From NCBI RefSeq assembly GCF_011603255.1, contig NZ_JAANCM010000015.1, forward strand, positions 34,109 to 98,108: a stretch of DNA of 64,000 bases. Reading direction: 5' to 3'. The notes under the pieces are model-generated. The model was not told the DNA's origin and did not search any database. It saw nothing but the letters and a program-made list of their open reading frames with translations. Both the position numbers and the translations under genes were made by a program. Below, one piece after another: positions 54,546-62,886 of the stretch (its first letter is position 1; each line of letters opens with the position of its first letter). The stretch is from Ferranicluibacter rubi. Lineage in GTDB: Bacteria; Pseudomonadota; Alphaproteobacteria; Rhizobiales; Rhizobiaceae.

Positions 54546-55505
54546 ATGTCCGAAACCGACGCTCATTCGCACACCGCGCCTGCCGTATCCCGTACGGGTG
54601 CGCCCGCGCGTACTGCTAACGACGCGCTCGTGACGCTGCGCGAGGTGGGCATTCGCCGGAGCGGGCGGTGGCTGGTGCGGGGCGTCGATTTTTCCGTTTC
54701 GCGCGGCGAGATCGTGACGCTGATCGGGCCGAACGGCTCGGGGAAATCCACGACTGCAAAGACGGCAATCGGCGTGATGAAGCCGGACGAGGGGCGGGTG
54801 GAAAAGATCGGGGGCCTGAAGGTCGGCTATGTCCCGCAGAAACTTTCCATCGACTGGACGCTGCCGCTGACCGTGGAGCGGCTGATGACGCTGACCGGGC
54901 CGCTGAAAAGCGCCGAGATTGCCGAGGCGCTGTCCTCCACGGGTATCCTGCATCTGGCGCGGGCGGAGGTCCAGCATCTCTCCGGCGGCGAGTTTCAGCG
55001 GGCGCTGCTGGCGCGGGCGATCGCCCGCCGGCCGGACCTTCTGGTGCTGGACGAACCGGTGCAGGGCGTGGATTTCTCCGGCGAGATCGCGCTCTATGAT
55101 CTGATCAAGACCATTCGCAATAGAACCGGCTGCGGCATTCTGCTGATTTCGCACGACCTGCATGTGGTGATGGCGGAAACGGACACGGTGATCTGCCTCA
55201 ACGGGCATGTCTGCTGCCGCGGCACGCCGCAGGCGGTGAGCCAGAGCCCGGAATATCAGCGCCTGTTCGGCGTGAAAGCTGCACAGACGCTGGCTGTCTA
55301 CAATCACGATCATGACCACACCCATCTGCCTGACGGCCGCGTCCTGCATGCGGACGGAAGCCTGACGGACCATTGCCATCCGGAGGATGGCCATCATGAG
55401 GATGATACGGCCGTTCCGGACCACGTGCATGACGAAAGCTGCGGATGCGGCCACAGCCAGATCCGCCTGAAGCGGCTCGAACCGGGGAAGCGCGACCGTG
55501 CTTGA
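54546..55505 (+). CDS. znuC: Zinc ABC transporter ATP-binding protein ZnuC
   Basis: A 319-residue ATPase. Walker A GPNGSGKST (about residues 62-70), signature HLSGGEFQRALLARAI, Walker B LLVLDEPVQGVDFSGE, and switch His in ISHDLHVVMAETD. Beyond the core, the last ~75 residues are His/Asp/Cys-rich (NHDHDHTHLPDG; HCHPEDGHHEDD; CGCGHSQ), a possible zinc-sensing or zinc-storing tail. It overlaps znuB by 8 bp. The ATG at 54546 lies 44 bp after a Zur-box palindrome. Confidence 0.95.
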   Translation: MSETDAHSHTAPAVSRTGAPARTANDALVTLREVGIRRSGRWLVRGVDFSVSRGEIVTLIGPNGSGKSTTAKTAIGVMKPDEGRVEKIGGLKVGYVPQKLSIDWTLPLTVERLMTLTGPLKSAEIAEALSSTGILHLARAEVQHLSGGEFQRALLARAIARRPDLLVLDEPVQGVDFSGEIALYDLIKTIRNRTGCGILLISHDLHVVMAETDTVICLNGHVCCRGTPQAVSQSPEYQRLFGVKAAQTLAVYNHDHDHTHLPDGRVLHADGSLTDHCHPEDGHHEDDTAVPDHVHDESCGCGHSQIRLKRLEPGKRDRA

Positions 55506-56328
55506 CGATTTCTTCATCCGCGCCCTCATTGCCGGCGTCGGCCTGGCCATCACGGTCGGGCCGCTCGGCTGCTTCGTGGTCTGGCGCCGCATGGCCTATT
55601 TCGGCGACACCATGGCGCATTCCGCGCTGCTCGGCGTCGCGCTCTCATTGCTGCTCGACCTGAACCTGATGGTCAGCGTGTTCATCGTCGCGGCGATGGT
55701 CTCGCTGCTGCTGCTGGCGCTGCAGAAGCGCGGCGGGCTTTCGACGGATGCGCTGCTCGGCATCCTCTCGCATTCCTCGCTGTCGATCGGCCTCGTCATC
55801 GTCGCTTTCATGACGTGGGTGCGGATCGATCTCGTCGGGTTCCTGTTCGGCGACATTCTCGCCGTCTCCGAGGCCGATATCGACATCGTCTGGGGCGGAG
55901 GCATTCTCGTGCTGATGGCGCTGGTCATGCTCTGGCGGCCGCTGCTGGCCGCGACCGTCAATCCCGAGATCGCGGAGGCCGAGGGGCTGCATCCGGAGCG
56001 GTCGCGGCTGTTCTTCATGCTGCTGATGGCGCTGGTCATCGCCATTGCCATGAAGATCGTCGGCATTCTGCTGATCACCTCGCTGCTCATCATTCCCGCC
56101 GCCACGGCGCGCCGCTTTTCGGCCTCGCCCGAGATCATGGCGGTGTTCGCCTCGCTGATCGGCGCGGTGGCGGTGGTCGGCGGGCTGTTCGGCTCGCTGC
56201 ATTTCGACACGCCGTCCGGCCCGTCGATCGTGGTCGCCGCCGTCGTCATCTTCGTCCTCAGCCTGCTGCCGATCGGCCGGCGCGGGCGGGACGGCACGCC
56301 GTTTTCACCGCCGGAAGGACATCACTGA
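55498..56328 (+). CDS. znuB: Zinc ABC transporter permease ZnuB
   Basis: A 276-residue membrane protein of the ABC-3 metal permease family with about eight spans. Family segments: GPLGCFVVWRRMAYFGDTMAHSALLGVAL near the N-terminus, LGILSHSSLSIGLVIV, EIAEAEGLHPERSRLFFMLLMAL and KIVGILLITSLLIIPAATAR. A GTG start at 55498 overlaps znuC, and its stop shares one base with the zur ATG. Confidence 0.95.
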   Translation: MLDDFFIRALIAGVGLAITVGPLGCFVVWRRMAYFGDTMAHSALLGVALSLLLDLNLMVSVFIVAAMVSLLLLALQKRGGLSTDALLGILSHSSLSIGLVIVAFMTWVRIDLVGFLFGDILAVSEADIDIVWGGGILVLMALVMLWRPLLAATVNPEIAEAEGLHPERSRLFFMLLMALVIAIAMKIVGILLITSLLIIPAATARRFSASPEIMAVFASLIGAVAVVGGLFGSLHFDTPSGPSIVVAAVVIFVLSLLPIGRRGRDGTPFSPPEGHH

Positions 56329-56726
56329 TGGAGCCACGCAAGCTGACCCGCAACCAGACGCTCGTTCTGGAGACGCTGACCCATGCCGAAGCGCCGCTCA
56401 GCGCCTACACGATCCTCGACAAGCTGCGCGACCACGGGTTTCGGGCACCGCTGCAGGTCTACCGGGCGCTGGAGAAGCTGACCGAATTCGGCATCGTGCA
56501 CCGGCTGGAGAGCCTCAACGCCTTCGTCGCCTGCACCCATCCGCACGACCACGGACCTGAGAAGGCCGTGATTGCCTTTGCGATCTGCGAAGATTGCGGG
56601 CAGGTGAGCGAGATCAGCGATCCCGAGATCGAGGATCGGCTGGCGGTGCTGGCGACCAAGCAACAGTTCAAGACCGACAAGACGACCATCGAGATGCGCG
56701 GGCATTGCGGGAATTGCACGGCCTGA
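56328..56726 (+). CDS. zur: Zinc uptake regulator Zur (Fur family)
   Basis: A 132-residue Fur-family repressor. The winged HTH covers about residues 8-75 (APLSAYTILDKLRDHGFRAPLQVYRALEKL). The dimer/metal domain has FVACTHPHDHGPEKAVIAFAICEDCGQVSEI and a C-terminal CGNC, giving two CxxC pairs for structural zinc. It is the third gene of the znuC-znuB-zur operon (TGATG junction). It probably binds the palindromes at 54466-54502 and so controls its own operon and znuA. Confidence 0.93.
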   Translation: MEPRKLTRNQTLVLETLTHAEAPLSAYTILDKLRDHGFRAPLQVYRALEKLTEFGIVHRLESLNAFVACTHPHDHGPEKAVIAFAICEDCGQVSEISDPEIEDRLAVLATKQQFKTDKTTIEMRGHCGNCTA

Positions 56727-56736
56727 GAGCGATGGC

Positions 56737-57273
56737 TCAGTCCTCTTCGATAGGTGTGAGTTCAGCGGCGAATGTCTGCCAGTTGCGGACGTAGTTGTCG
56801 GCCGAGGCGCGCAGGCCGGCAATTGCGGCGTCGTCCAGCGTGCGCAGGACGCGAGCCGGGGCGCCGACGATGAGGGAATTGTCGGGAAACACCTTGCCTT
56901 CGGTGACGAGCGCATTGGCGCCGACGAGGCAATTGCGGCCGATGACGGCGCCGTTGAGGATGGTTGCGCCCATGCCGATCAAGCTGTTGTCGCCAATGGT
57001 GCAGCCGTGCACGATGGCGCGGTGGCCGATGGTGCAGCCTTGCCCGATCGCGACCGGGAAGCCGGCATCGACATGGACGACGGCGCCTTCCTGGATATTG
57101 GTGCGCGCCCCGACATGGATCGGCTCGTTGTCGCCGCGCAGCACGGCGCCGAACCAGATGCCGACATCCTCTCCGATCACCACATTTCCCACGACATGCG
57201 CATCGGGCGCGATCCAGTAGCGATCCGCAGGCGGGCAGGTGGGGCGACGTGTGCCGAGGGCGTAGAGGGGCAT
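56737..57273 (-). CDS. Gamma-carbonic-anhydrase-like hexapeptide protein
   Basis: A 178-residue left-handed beta-helix protein with repeating hexapeptides (VVGNVVIGEDVGIWFGAVLRGD; NIQEGAVVHVD; CTIGHRAIVHG; NSLIGMGATILNGAVIG). The three His positions expected for a gamma-class metal site appear in VVHVD and GHRAIVHG. YrdA/CaiE-type homologues are common in proteobacteria and are often without proven activity. It converges with zur, 10 bp apart. Confidence 0.88.
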   Translation of the reverse strand: MPLYALGTRRPTCPPADRYWIAPDAHVVGNVVIGEDVGIWFGAVLRGDNEPIHVGARTNIQEGAVVHVDAGFPVAIGQGCTIGHRAIVHGCTIGDNSLIGMGATILNGAVIGRNCLVGANALVTEGKVFPDNSLIVGAPARVLRTLDDAAIAGLRASADNYVRNWQTFAAELTPIEED

Positions 57274-57333
57274 GTTGGCTCCGATAGTTCGGGCGAGGAA
57301 GTGGCCTGCGGGATGTCCCCGCAGGCTCGAATA

Positions 57334-58020
57334 TTAAACGATGGTGACGGTGAGGTCGCCAAAGCCTTCGACGCCGCAGGTGACGACATCGCCGCGGTTG
57401 ACGGCGCTGACGCCGGCGGGCGTGCCGGTGAGGATGATATCGCCGGCGGCCAGCGTGAAGAGCTTGGAGAGTTCCACGATGATCTCCGGGATCTTCCACG
57501 TCATCTGTGCGAGGTCGCCGTCCTGTCGGGTTTCGCCGTTGACGCTGAGGTGGATGCGGCCGCTGGCGGGATCGGGGCAATCTTCGGCCGCGACGAGCGG
57601 GGAGACGGGGCCGGAATGCTCGAACGCCTTGGCGGCGGCCCAGGGGTGGCCCTTGGTCTTGGCCTCTGCCTGAAGATCGCGCCGTGTGAAATCGATGCCG
57701 ACGCCATAGCCCCAGACGCAGTCCATCGCGGTGGCCGGATCGATATCCGTGCCGCCAGCCTTCAGCGCGACGACGAGTTCGACCTCGTGGTGCACGTCGC
57801 TCGACTGCGCGGGGTAGGGGAAGCCGGCCGTCGGCAGGACGAGATTTTCCGGGTTCTTCTGGAAGAAGAAGGGCGGTTCGCGTGAGGGATCATGCCCCAT
57901 CTCGATCGCATGGGCGGCATAGTTGCGGCCGACGCAATAAACGCGACGAACGGGAAACCCGGCCTCGCTGCCGCGAACGGGCAGAATGACGGGGGCGGGG
58001 GCGGGTATGACGGTGTTCAT
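57334..58020 (-). CDS. Fumarylacetoacetate hydrolase (FAH) family protein
   Basis: A 228-residue enzyme with the FAH fold. Family segments: VYCVGRNYAAHAIEMGHDP, PFFFQKNPENLVLP, the metal ligands in VHHEVELVVAL (Glu pair), GYGVGIDFTRRDLQAEAK and ILTGTPAGVSAVNRGDVV at the C-terminus. Closest known roles are fumarylpyruvate or acylpyruvate hydrolysis and oxaloacetate decarboxylation. The N-terminal Pro-rich stretch is short. It may be co-transcribed with the carbonic-anhydrase-like gene 60 bp downstream. The exact substrate is not determined. Confidence 0.88.
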   Translation of the reverse strand: MNTVIPAPAPVILPVRGSEAGFPVRRVYCVGRNYAAHAIEMGHDPSREPPFFFQKNPENLVLPTAGFPYPAQSSDVHHEVELVVALKAGGTDIDPATAMDCVWGYGVGIDFTRRDLQAEAKTKGHPWAAAKAFEHSGPVSPLVAAEDCPDPASGRIHLSVNGETRQDGDLAQMTWKIPEIIVELSKLFTLAAGDIILTGTPAGVSAVNRGDVVTCGVEGFGDLTVTIV

Positions 58021-58197
58021 GGCAATCCGGATGCTGGTGATGACAGCGGCAGGATAGCACCCGCGAGAGGCGGCGGGGAAGACGGTGCGGTGATTTCGCG
58101 GTGTGGGAGCGTGAGGTGAGGCCGGTCGCTCCGGGATTTTCGCATCAGCATGCGTCTCGCCGCAAGCGAACCTTGCCGGCCAGCGCTGTCGTTTCCC

Positions 58198-58401
58198 TCA
58201 GCGGCAGGCGTAAGCCTGAAGCTGGGCGCGGTTGATAAAGGGGCCGCCGCTGCGGGTCTTACGGTCCGGATCGGTATATTCGAGGCTCGGCACATCGGGG
58301 AGGGCTAAGGCCTGGCGCACCGTCATGATGCCGACATCGCGGCGGTCCGTGCCACGCTTCACGCTGACTTCGACAATGCGGTACAGATTTTCCTCTACCA
58401 T
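58198..58401 (-). CDS. Small hypothetical protein
   Basis: A 67-residue, mixed-charge protein starting MVEENLYRIVEVSVKRGTD, with no signal peptide and no motif that I recognise. The ATG at 58401 has GGGAG 7 bp upstream; the frame stays open further upstream but without such a site. The C-terminus (GPFINRAQLQAYACR) ends in a Cys-Arg. It lies between the FAH gene and a gene-free stretch. Confidence 0.55.
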   Translation of the reverse strand: MVEENLYRIVEVSVKRGTDRRDVGIMTVRQALALPDVPSLEYTDPDRKTRSGGPFINRAQLQAYACR

Positions 58402-58708
58402 GACGTTCTCCCTCTGCCTCTTTTTTGCGATCCATCTTCTGCGACGTGTTTTCCGAATCAGGCATTTGCGGCCGTGAAGCGGGTTTTTATGAGGCACCTC
58501 ACGATGAGCTTGCCAGAAACGATCCGATGCAACCAGAGAAAATTTCGCAAAATCGAAAATAAGCCCGTCATGCAAAGCAAATTTTGCCTCGATATGCTGC
58601 ACTGCGAAAACAGAATGCCCTAGAATCGAGGTTTATTTCGGCGCTGCGGAACAAAAATCCTTCCTGGACTTTTCTTAGGGATACCTCACTCAACCCCGGA
58701 GCAGCGAA
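58402..58708. other. Gene-free intergenic stretch
   Basis: 307 bp between two small divergent genes. It is AT-richer than the surroundings, as for promoters on both sides. No clear repeat, hairpin or gene is seen. Confidence 0.5.
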
Positions 58709-58951
58709 ATGTCCGACATCAAGACAGGGTTTACCGCCGAACTGGAAGACAAGACGACCGTGGCCGCGAATGTGAAGCGCGCAACCGCCGCCGTTCAGCG
58801 CGAGGCCGGCGCCGTGGTCGCCTCGGCGCAGGATCACCGAGCGGCGACCGGGTCGGTGCTGCTGCTGGTGGGGGCTGCGGCCTTCGTCGCCGGTTATCTG
58901 CTGGGGACCGGACAGCGCCGGGATACGCTGGTTTCGCGGTACTGGCGATAG
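58709..58951 (+). CDS. Small membrane-anchored hypothetical protein
   Basis: An 80-residue protein. The N-terminal ~45 residues are helical and Ala/Lys/Glu-rich (ELEDKTTVAANVKRATAAVQ). One membrane span (SVLLLVGAAAFVAGYLLG, about residues 49-66) and a short Arg-rich cytoplasmic-type tail (GQRRDTLVSRYWR) follow. The layout resembles ElaB/YqjD/DUF883-type C-tail-anchored, ribosome- or stress-associated proteins, but identity is not established. GGAG precedes the ATG. Confidence 0.6.
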   Translation: MSDIKTGFTAELEDKTTVAANVKRATAAVQREAGAVVASAQDHRAATGSVLLLVGAAAFVAGYLLGTGQRRDTLVSRYWR

Positions 58952-59069
58952 CGTTTTCGTCGGCGGCAAACGGGTTTGCCGCGGTATGGCGAAGGGCCAA
59001 CCCGAGCAGCGGCAGAAAATCTCATCCCCCATCTTGTTTTTGCTGCAATGCAATATTATCTTGACGTTA

Positions 59070-59185
59070 CCGAAGCACTCATCCTCCTCCCGGGTGCTTC
59101 GAGAGATCCGGGTCACCTCCTCCCGACCCTTGGATCCTTTCATAAAGCCTGCCGCACCTCCTCCCGCGGCAGGCTTTTTTCTTTT
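59070..59185 (+). ncRNA. Predicted cuckoo/alpha-r14-type small RNA with three anti-Shine-Dalgarno hairpins
   Basis: Three successive hairpins each expose CCTCCTCCC in the loop. Hairpin 1 has arms CGAAGCAC (59071-59078) and GTGCTTCG (59094-59101). Hairpin 2 has GGGTC/GACCC (59110-59114, 59125-59129) extended by GATCC/GGATC. Hairpin 3 is the terminator, AAAGCCTGCCGC (59144-59155) with GCGGCAGGCTTT (59166-59177) and a T run. A promoter-like CTTGTT (59033) and TATCTT (59057-59062, 17-bp spacing from TTGTTT) place the 5' end near 59070. The arms differ while the loops are identical, the hallmark of the alphaproteobacterial cuckoo RNA family that titrates or blocks ribosome-binding sites. Confidence 0.85.
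59144..59185 (+). terminator. Rho-independent terminator of the sRNA
   Basis: A perfect 12-bp stem with CCTCCTCCC in its loop is followed by TTTTTTCTTTT. It doubles as the third anti-Shine-Dalgarno hairpin of the small RNA. Confidence 0.9.
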
Positions 59186-59287
59186 CCGGCGAGCGATGGC
59201 TGGATGCCTGTCGCAATGCCGGCTCTTGGCGCAATGCGCGCTGAGGGGTATGAGGGCGGGGACAGGCCCCAGCAACGAGACGGCACC

Positions 59288-60412
59288 ATGACGGACATTG
59301 AGAACGCTTCCGAGACCGCGCAGGCCCGCATGTTCGCGCCGCCGGTGTTCGCCGTTGCCCCGATGATCGACTGGACCGACCGCCATTATCGCTATTTCGC
59401 GCGCCAGCTGTCGGCGCATGCGCTGCTCTACACCGAGATGATCGTGGCCGATGCCGTGCTGCGCGGGGACCGGGAGCGGTTGTTGCGGTGCTCGGTCGCG
59501 GAGACGCCGGTGGCGTTGCAGTTGGGGGGCAACGATCCGGGGAAGCTGGCGGAGGCGGCGCGGATCGGGGTGGGGTTCGGCTATAGCGAAATCAACATGA
59601 ATGTCGGCTGCCCGTCCGACCGGGTGCAATCCGGCACGTTCGGCGCCTGCCTGATGCGGGAGCCGGAGGTGGTGGCGGACTGCGTGGCGGCGATGAAGGC
59701 GGCGGTTTCCGTGCCCGTGACGGTGAAATGTCGGATCGGCGTCGACGACCAGGAACCGGAGATCGCGCTGCGCGCGCTGCTCGACCGCGTGCGGGCGGCG
59801 GGCGTCGACGGCGTGTGGGTGCATGCGCGCAAGGCCTGGCTGCAGGGGCTTTCGCCCAAGGAGAATCGCGACATTCCGCCGCTCGACTATGCTCTGGTGC
59901 ACCGGATCAAGGCGGAGAATCCCGATCTTTTCATCGGCATCAATGGCGGGCTTCACACGCTGGGTGATGCCTTGCTCCAGCTTCGTCATGCCGAGACGCA
60001 TCTTGCTCTCGACGGCGTGATGCTTGGCCGGGCTTCCTATCATGATAGCGCGATGCTGACGGGCGTGGATGGGGCCTTTCCGCATCCGCTGACCGGGGCG
60101 GCGCCCGTTGCCGTCGATCCGGGTGAGTTCACCGAGGCGGGGCATCGGCGATCTGCGGATTTCTGGTGCGGCGTGCGGGATGCGATGATGGCCTATGCGG
60201 CCGGGCACATCGCTAGCGGCGGGCGGCTGGTGCATGTGACGCGGCACATGGTCGGCCTGTTTCAGGGCTGGCCGGGGGCGCGGCGGTTTCGGCAGATCCT
60301 CTCGGCCAATGCGACACGGGCGGGAGCCGGGCCGGAGGTGATATCGGCGGCGTTTGCTGCGGTGCTCTCGGTTGCTGGTGCTGGTGCCGGGGAGCGCGAT
60401 GCTGCGGAGTGA
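59288..60412 (+). CDS. dusA: tRNA-dihydrouridine synthase A
   Basis: A 374-residue FMN-dependent enzyme reducing uridines in the tRNA D-loop. DusA signatures: VAPMIDWTDRHYRYFARQLS (about residues 24-43), LQLGGNDPGKLAEAA, the catalytic-Cys segment INMNVGCPSDRVQSGTFGACLM (Cys near residue 107), VTVKCRIGVDDQ and VHARKAWLQGLSPKENRDIPPL, which is specific for the DusA subgroup. The start is the ATG at 59288. It is downstream of the sRNA terminator and so has its own promoter within about 100 bp. Confidence 0.94.
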   Translation: MTDIENASETAQARMFAPPVFAVAPMIDWTDRHYRYFARQLSAHALLYTEMIVADAVLRGDRERLLRCSVAETPVALQLGGNDPGKLAEAARIGVGFGYSEINMNVGCPSDRVQSGTFGACLMREPEVVADCVAAMKAAVSVPVTVKCRIGVDDQEPEIALRALLDRVRAAGVDGVWVHARKAWLQGLSPKENRDIPPLDYALVHRIKAENPDLFIGINGGLHTLGDALLQLRHAETHLALDGVMLGRASYHDSAMLTGVDGAFPHPLTGAAPVAVDPGEFTEAGHRRSADFWCGVRDAMMAYAAGHIASGGRLVHVTRHMVGLFQGWPGARRFRQILSANATRAGAGPEVISAAFAAVLSVAGAGAGERDAAE

Positions 60413-60558
60413 TTTCAAAGAGCGGTAAAAGAAAGAGGACTGCGGTTCCCGAACCTTTGAGGCTCAGTCTACCTTGCGCATGCCGACCGGGGAGATGGTC
60501 GCGCGGATTTTTTTCGATGCAATGCATGCCCGAAACACGGGGCGTGTCGCACCGACAG

Positions 60559-60583
60559 AAACGGCGCCACTGGGGCGCCGTTT
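60559..60583 (-). terminator. Terminator after the cold-shock gene
   Basis: A perfect 10-bp stem (AAACGGCGCC at 60559-60568 with GGCGCCGTTT at 60574-60583) lies 20 bp beyond the csp stop on the minus strand. In that direction it ends in TTTCTGT. Confidence 0.7.
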
Positions 60584-60604
60584 CCGGATGTCGTCAGCGG
60601 CCGA

Positions 60605-60817
60605 TCATGCAGCGCTGATGTTGACGGCCTTGGGGCCCTTGCCCATGCGATCCGGCTCGGTGTCGAAGGTGACCTGCTGGCCGTCCTTGAGCGTCTGGAG
60701 GCCGGCGGCCTGGAGAGCGGAGATGTGAACGAATACGTCCTTTGCGCCGCCTTCCGGAGTGATGAAACCAAAACCCTTGTCCTGGTTGAAGAATTTTACG
60801 ATGCCTTTGGTGGCCAT
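60605..60817 (-). CDS. Cold-shock-domain protein (CspA family)
   Basis: A 70-residue single-domain RNA/DNA-binding protein. RNP1 is KGFGFIT and RNP2 is VFVHISA; it starts [13 protein letters not shown]. The length and the ending [11 protein letters not shown] are typical of CspA-type RNA chaperones. The ATG at 60817 follows GAGGA; upstream in-frame sequence is 5' UTR. Regulation through a long leader is common in this family, and about 500 bp upstream are free of genes. A terminator follows at 60559-60583. Confidence 0.95.
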   Translation of the reverse strand: MATKGIVKFFNQDKGFGFITPEGGAKDVFVHISALQAAGLQTLKDGQQVTFDTEPDRMGKGPKAVNISAA

Positions 60818-61347
60818 GGGGGATGTCCTCTGGTCTTCCCTTGAAGTGGTAACCGCACCCCCGATGCCGGGGAGGCGGGCGGTCATGCGTGTCGAAACAG
60901 GACACGCCGTCTGGATGTCACGTACGGGAGCAAAGAACGTCTACGCCCATGGGAGCCGCAAGGCCTTGCCGGCCATCCGCCCCATGCTGCCGTTCGGCCG
61001 TGTCCACAGCGGATCTCCCCACCGGAACGCCGCCGAGCGGCACAACCACATCAGTCCAGTCTCCGGGATGAACAGCCCGAACGGTATATTTCTGCCAGCA
61101 AATACGCGCCTTGGCAAGCGGCTCCGAATGGGGACGGATGAGAGAAAAAGGCCGGGCCTCCACATTTTCGTCGGATGCATGGCGGAGTGTCCCGAAGCGG
61201 TGCACAGCGGCAGGTCTGCGGCGCTCCAAGGGTTGATGCCGGCGGCCGGGGCGGGTACTGCAAGGGTGGCCGACACTGTATGAAAAGACCCGTGACATTT
61301 TGAAAGACGGGCAGACTGGCCGATACGGCGAGAGGATTGGGGGCAAG
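60818..61347. other. Gene-free region between csp and the J-domain gene
   Basis: 530 bp between divergent genes. Open frames exist on both strands, but none has a convincing start, motif or homologous look. The csp-proximal part is probably that gene's promoter and 5' UTR. Nothing else distinctive is seen. Confidence 0.4.
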
Positions 61348-61941
61348 GTGATCGATCCCTATGCGATGCTGGGCGTGGAGCGCGACGCCGACGAGGCCGC
61401 GATCAAGACGGCCTATCGCCAGTTGGCGAAGACGGCGCATCCCGACCAGGGCGGCGACGTGGACGCCTTCGGCAAGCTGCAGGCGGCCTACGACCTGCTG
61501 CGCGATCCCGTGCGCCGCAAGATCTTCGACGATACCGGCTACGACCCGCAGCTCGCCGACCCGCGCGACCTGAAGGGGCTGCTGGTGATCGAGACGCTGG
61601 TTAACGAGGTCATCCTCGACGAGCGCGAGCCCGGCAGCTTCGATCCCGTGGCCGCCATGCGCCGCCGCCTGTCCGACGATATCGTCAAGAGCCGCTTCCA
61701 TATTCTCGAACTGGAGCGCCACCGCGCCCGCGTGCGCCAGCACATGGACCGGCTGGGACGCCGCCCCGAGGCGGATGTGCTGGGGTCGATGCTGCGGTCA
61801 CGCTCGCAATCCATCGCCGAGGCGATCCGCAGCGCGGAGGGGCAGATCGAGGTGATCGAACAGGCCTATCTGATGCTCGAGGGGTATCGGTATGAGCTGG
61901 AGGTGCTGCGGGCCGAGGAGCGGGATGAGGCGGCGGAGTGA
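61348..61941 (+). CDS. J-domain (DnaJ-like) protein
   Basis: A 197-residue protein with an N-terminal J domain (about residues 3-65: DPYAMLGVERDADEAAIKTAYR, the HPD motif in KTAHPDQGG, and AYDLLRDPVRRKIFDDTG). It has no Gly/Phe region or zinc fingers, so it is a type III co-chaperone. The C-terminal half is charged and helical (FHILELERHRARVRQHMDRLG). The GTG at 61348 has a GGGGG-rich ribosome-binding site and starts the domain; the upstream frame is unlikely to be translated. A heptamer repeat array starts right at its stop codon. Confidence 0.85.
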   Translation: MIDPYAMLGVERDADEAAIKTAYRQLAKTAHPDQGGDVDAFGKLQAAYDLLRDPVRRKIFDDTGYDPQLADPRDLKGLLVIETLVNEVILDEREPGSFDPVAAMRRRLSDDIVKSRFHILELERHRARVRQHMDRLGRRPEADVLGSMLRSRSQSIAEAIRSAEGQIEVIEQAYLMLEGYRYELEVLRAEERDEAAE

Positions 61942-61942
61942 G

Positions 61943-61984
61943 AGTAGGGAGTAGGGAGTAGGGAGTAGCGAATAGCGAATAGGA
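61943..61984 (-). repeat. Short heptamer array, inverted orientation
   Basis: Six heptamers: AGTAGGG three times, then AGTAGCG, AATAGCG and AATAGGA. The unit is the reverse complement of the CCCTACT unit in the larger array at 62103-62256. It begins 2 bp after the J-domain stop. Confidence 0.9.
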
Positions 61985-62001
61985 TGTTGAAGGAAGGAAG
62001 G

Positions 62002-62046
62002 CCCTCTCTGGCCTGCCGGCCATCTCCCCCACAAGGGGGGAGAAGA
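62002..62046 (+). repeat. 45-bp inverted repeat, left arm
   Basis: A 45-bp segment starting CCCTCTCTGGCCTGCCGG and ending GGGGGGAGAAGA. It is the exact reverse complement of 62300-62344. It contains internal palindromic parts (GGCCTGCCGGCC-like; CTCCCCCACAAGGGGGGAG) of the kind found in rhizobial intergenic mosaic elements. Confidence 0.9.
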
Positions 62047-62102
62047 TTTGGGGTTTGCCACTCGATTCCGTTTTGTCTTTGTGCTTGATTTTGGTCCTGT
62101 TT

Positions 62103-62256
<154 letters not shown>

Positions 62257-62299
62257 CACTCACGCCTCGCCAAGCCGAAGTCGAGCGGCCGGCCCCGGG

Positions 62300-62344
62300 T
62301 CTTCTCCCCCCTTGTGGGGGAGATGGCCGGCAGGCCAGAGAGGG
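62300..62344 (-). repeat. 45-bp inverted repeat, right arm
   Basis: The exact reverse complement of 62002-62046, separated from it by 253 bp that contain the heptamer array. The match stops sharply at both ends. Confidence 0.9.
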
Positions 62345-62352
62345 TTTTTCTT

Positions 62353-62886
62353 TCAAACCTCACCCGCAAACGCCTCATCATCCCCATCCCCCTGAGCCTC
62401 CTCCTCCCGCCAGAAAGCCCGAAACTCCGCCATCAAGGGGTCTCCGCGGGGCAGGCGGCGGGCGGCGAGGGTGAGGGCGGCGCGAATCTGGTCGCCGGTG
62501 TCGTCGGTGTCGATAGTGCCGCTCCAGGCCTTGAGCACGCCCGGCTCCAGAAGCTTCTCGATGTGCATCAGTAAGCCGAGGATCAGCAGGAATTCCCCGC
62601 GAAATCTGTTTTTCGCTTCCATGATGCAGCGGGGAAAGCAGGTTTCGGGCTGCCAGAAGGGAATGTCCGGGTCGGGCACTGTCGCGCCGGGCAGGCTGCA
62701 GCCGCGGTGACGGCGGCAGCGGGCGCGGTGGCAGAGGAAGGCCGGCGCAAGCAGCATATCTGCCACCGCGCAGGCGGGGTTCGGGGGTGAAGGCCGGACG
62801 GGCGGGACGGCCTCGGTCGGTCGGGCGCTGGCCGGTTGGGCGCTGGGCGGCGCGATGCCGGGGGATGTCGGATCTCGTCTGGACAT
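62353..62886 (-). CDS. Cys-rich hypothetical protein
   Basis: A 177-residue protein. The N-terminal ~40 residues are Pro/Ala/Ser-rich and look disordered. A Cys/His cluster ([12 protein letters not shown], about residues 52-63) and a further CFPRC (about residues 83-87) could bind zinc. A helical, acidic C-terminal part follows ([18 protein letters not shown]). GGAGA lies 5 bp before the ATG at 62886, supporting translation. The 3' end abuts the inverted-repeat block. I do not recognise the family. Confidence 0.65.
   Translation of the reverse strand: MSRRDPTSPGIAPPSAQPASARPTEAVPPVRPSPPNPACAVADMLLAPAFLCHRARCRRHRGCSLPGATVPDPDIPFWQPETCFPRCIMEAKNRFRGEFLLILGLLMHIEKLLEPGVLKAWSGTIDTDDTGDQIRAALTLAARRLPRGDPLMAEFRAFWREEEAQGDGDDEAFAGEV

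Noticed and set aside
60918..61346. 142-codon minus-strand open frame upstream of csp
   Set aside because: Arg/Pro-rich composition, no start signal and no recognisable domain. The opposite-strand frames are equally open, so coding is not supported.
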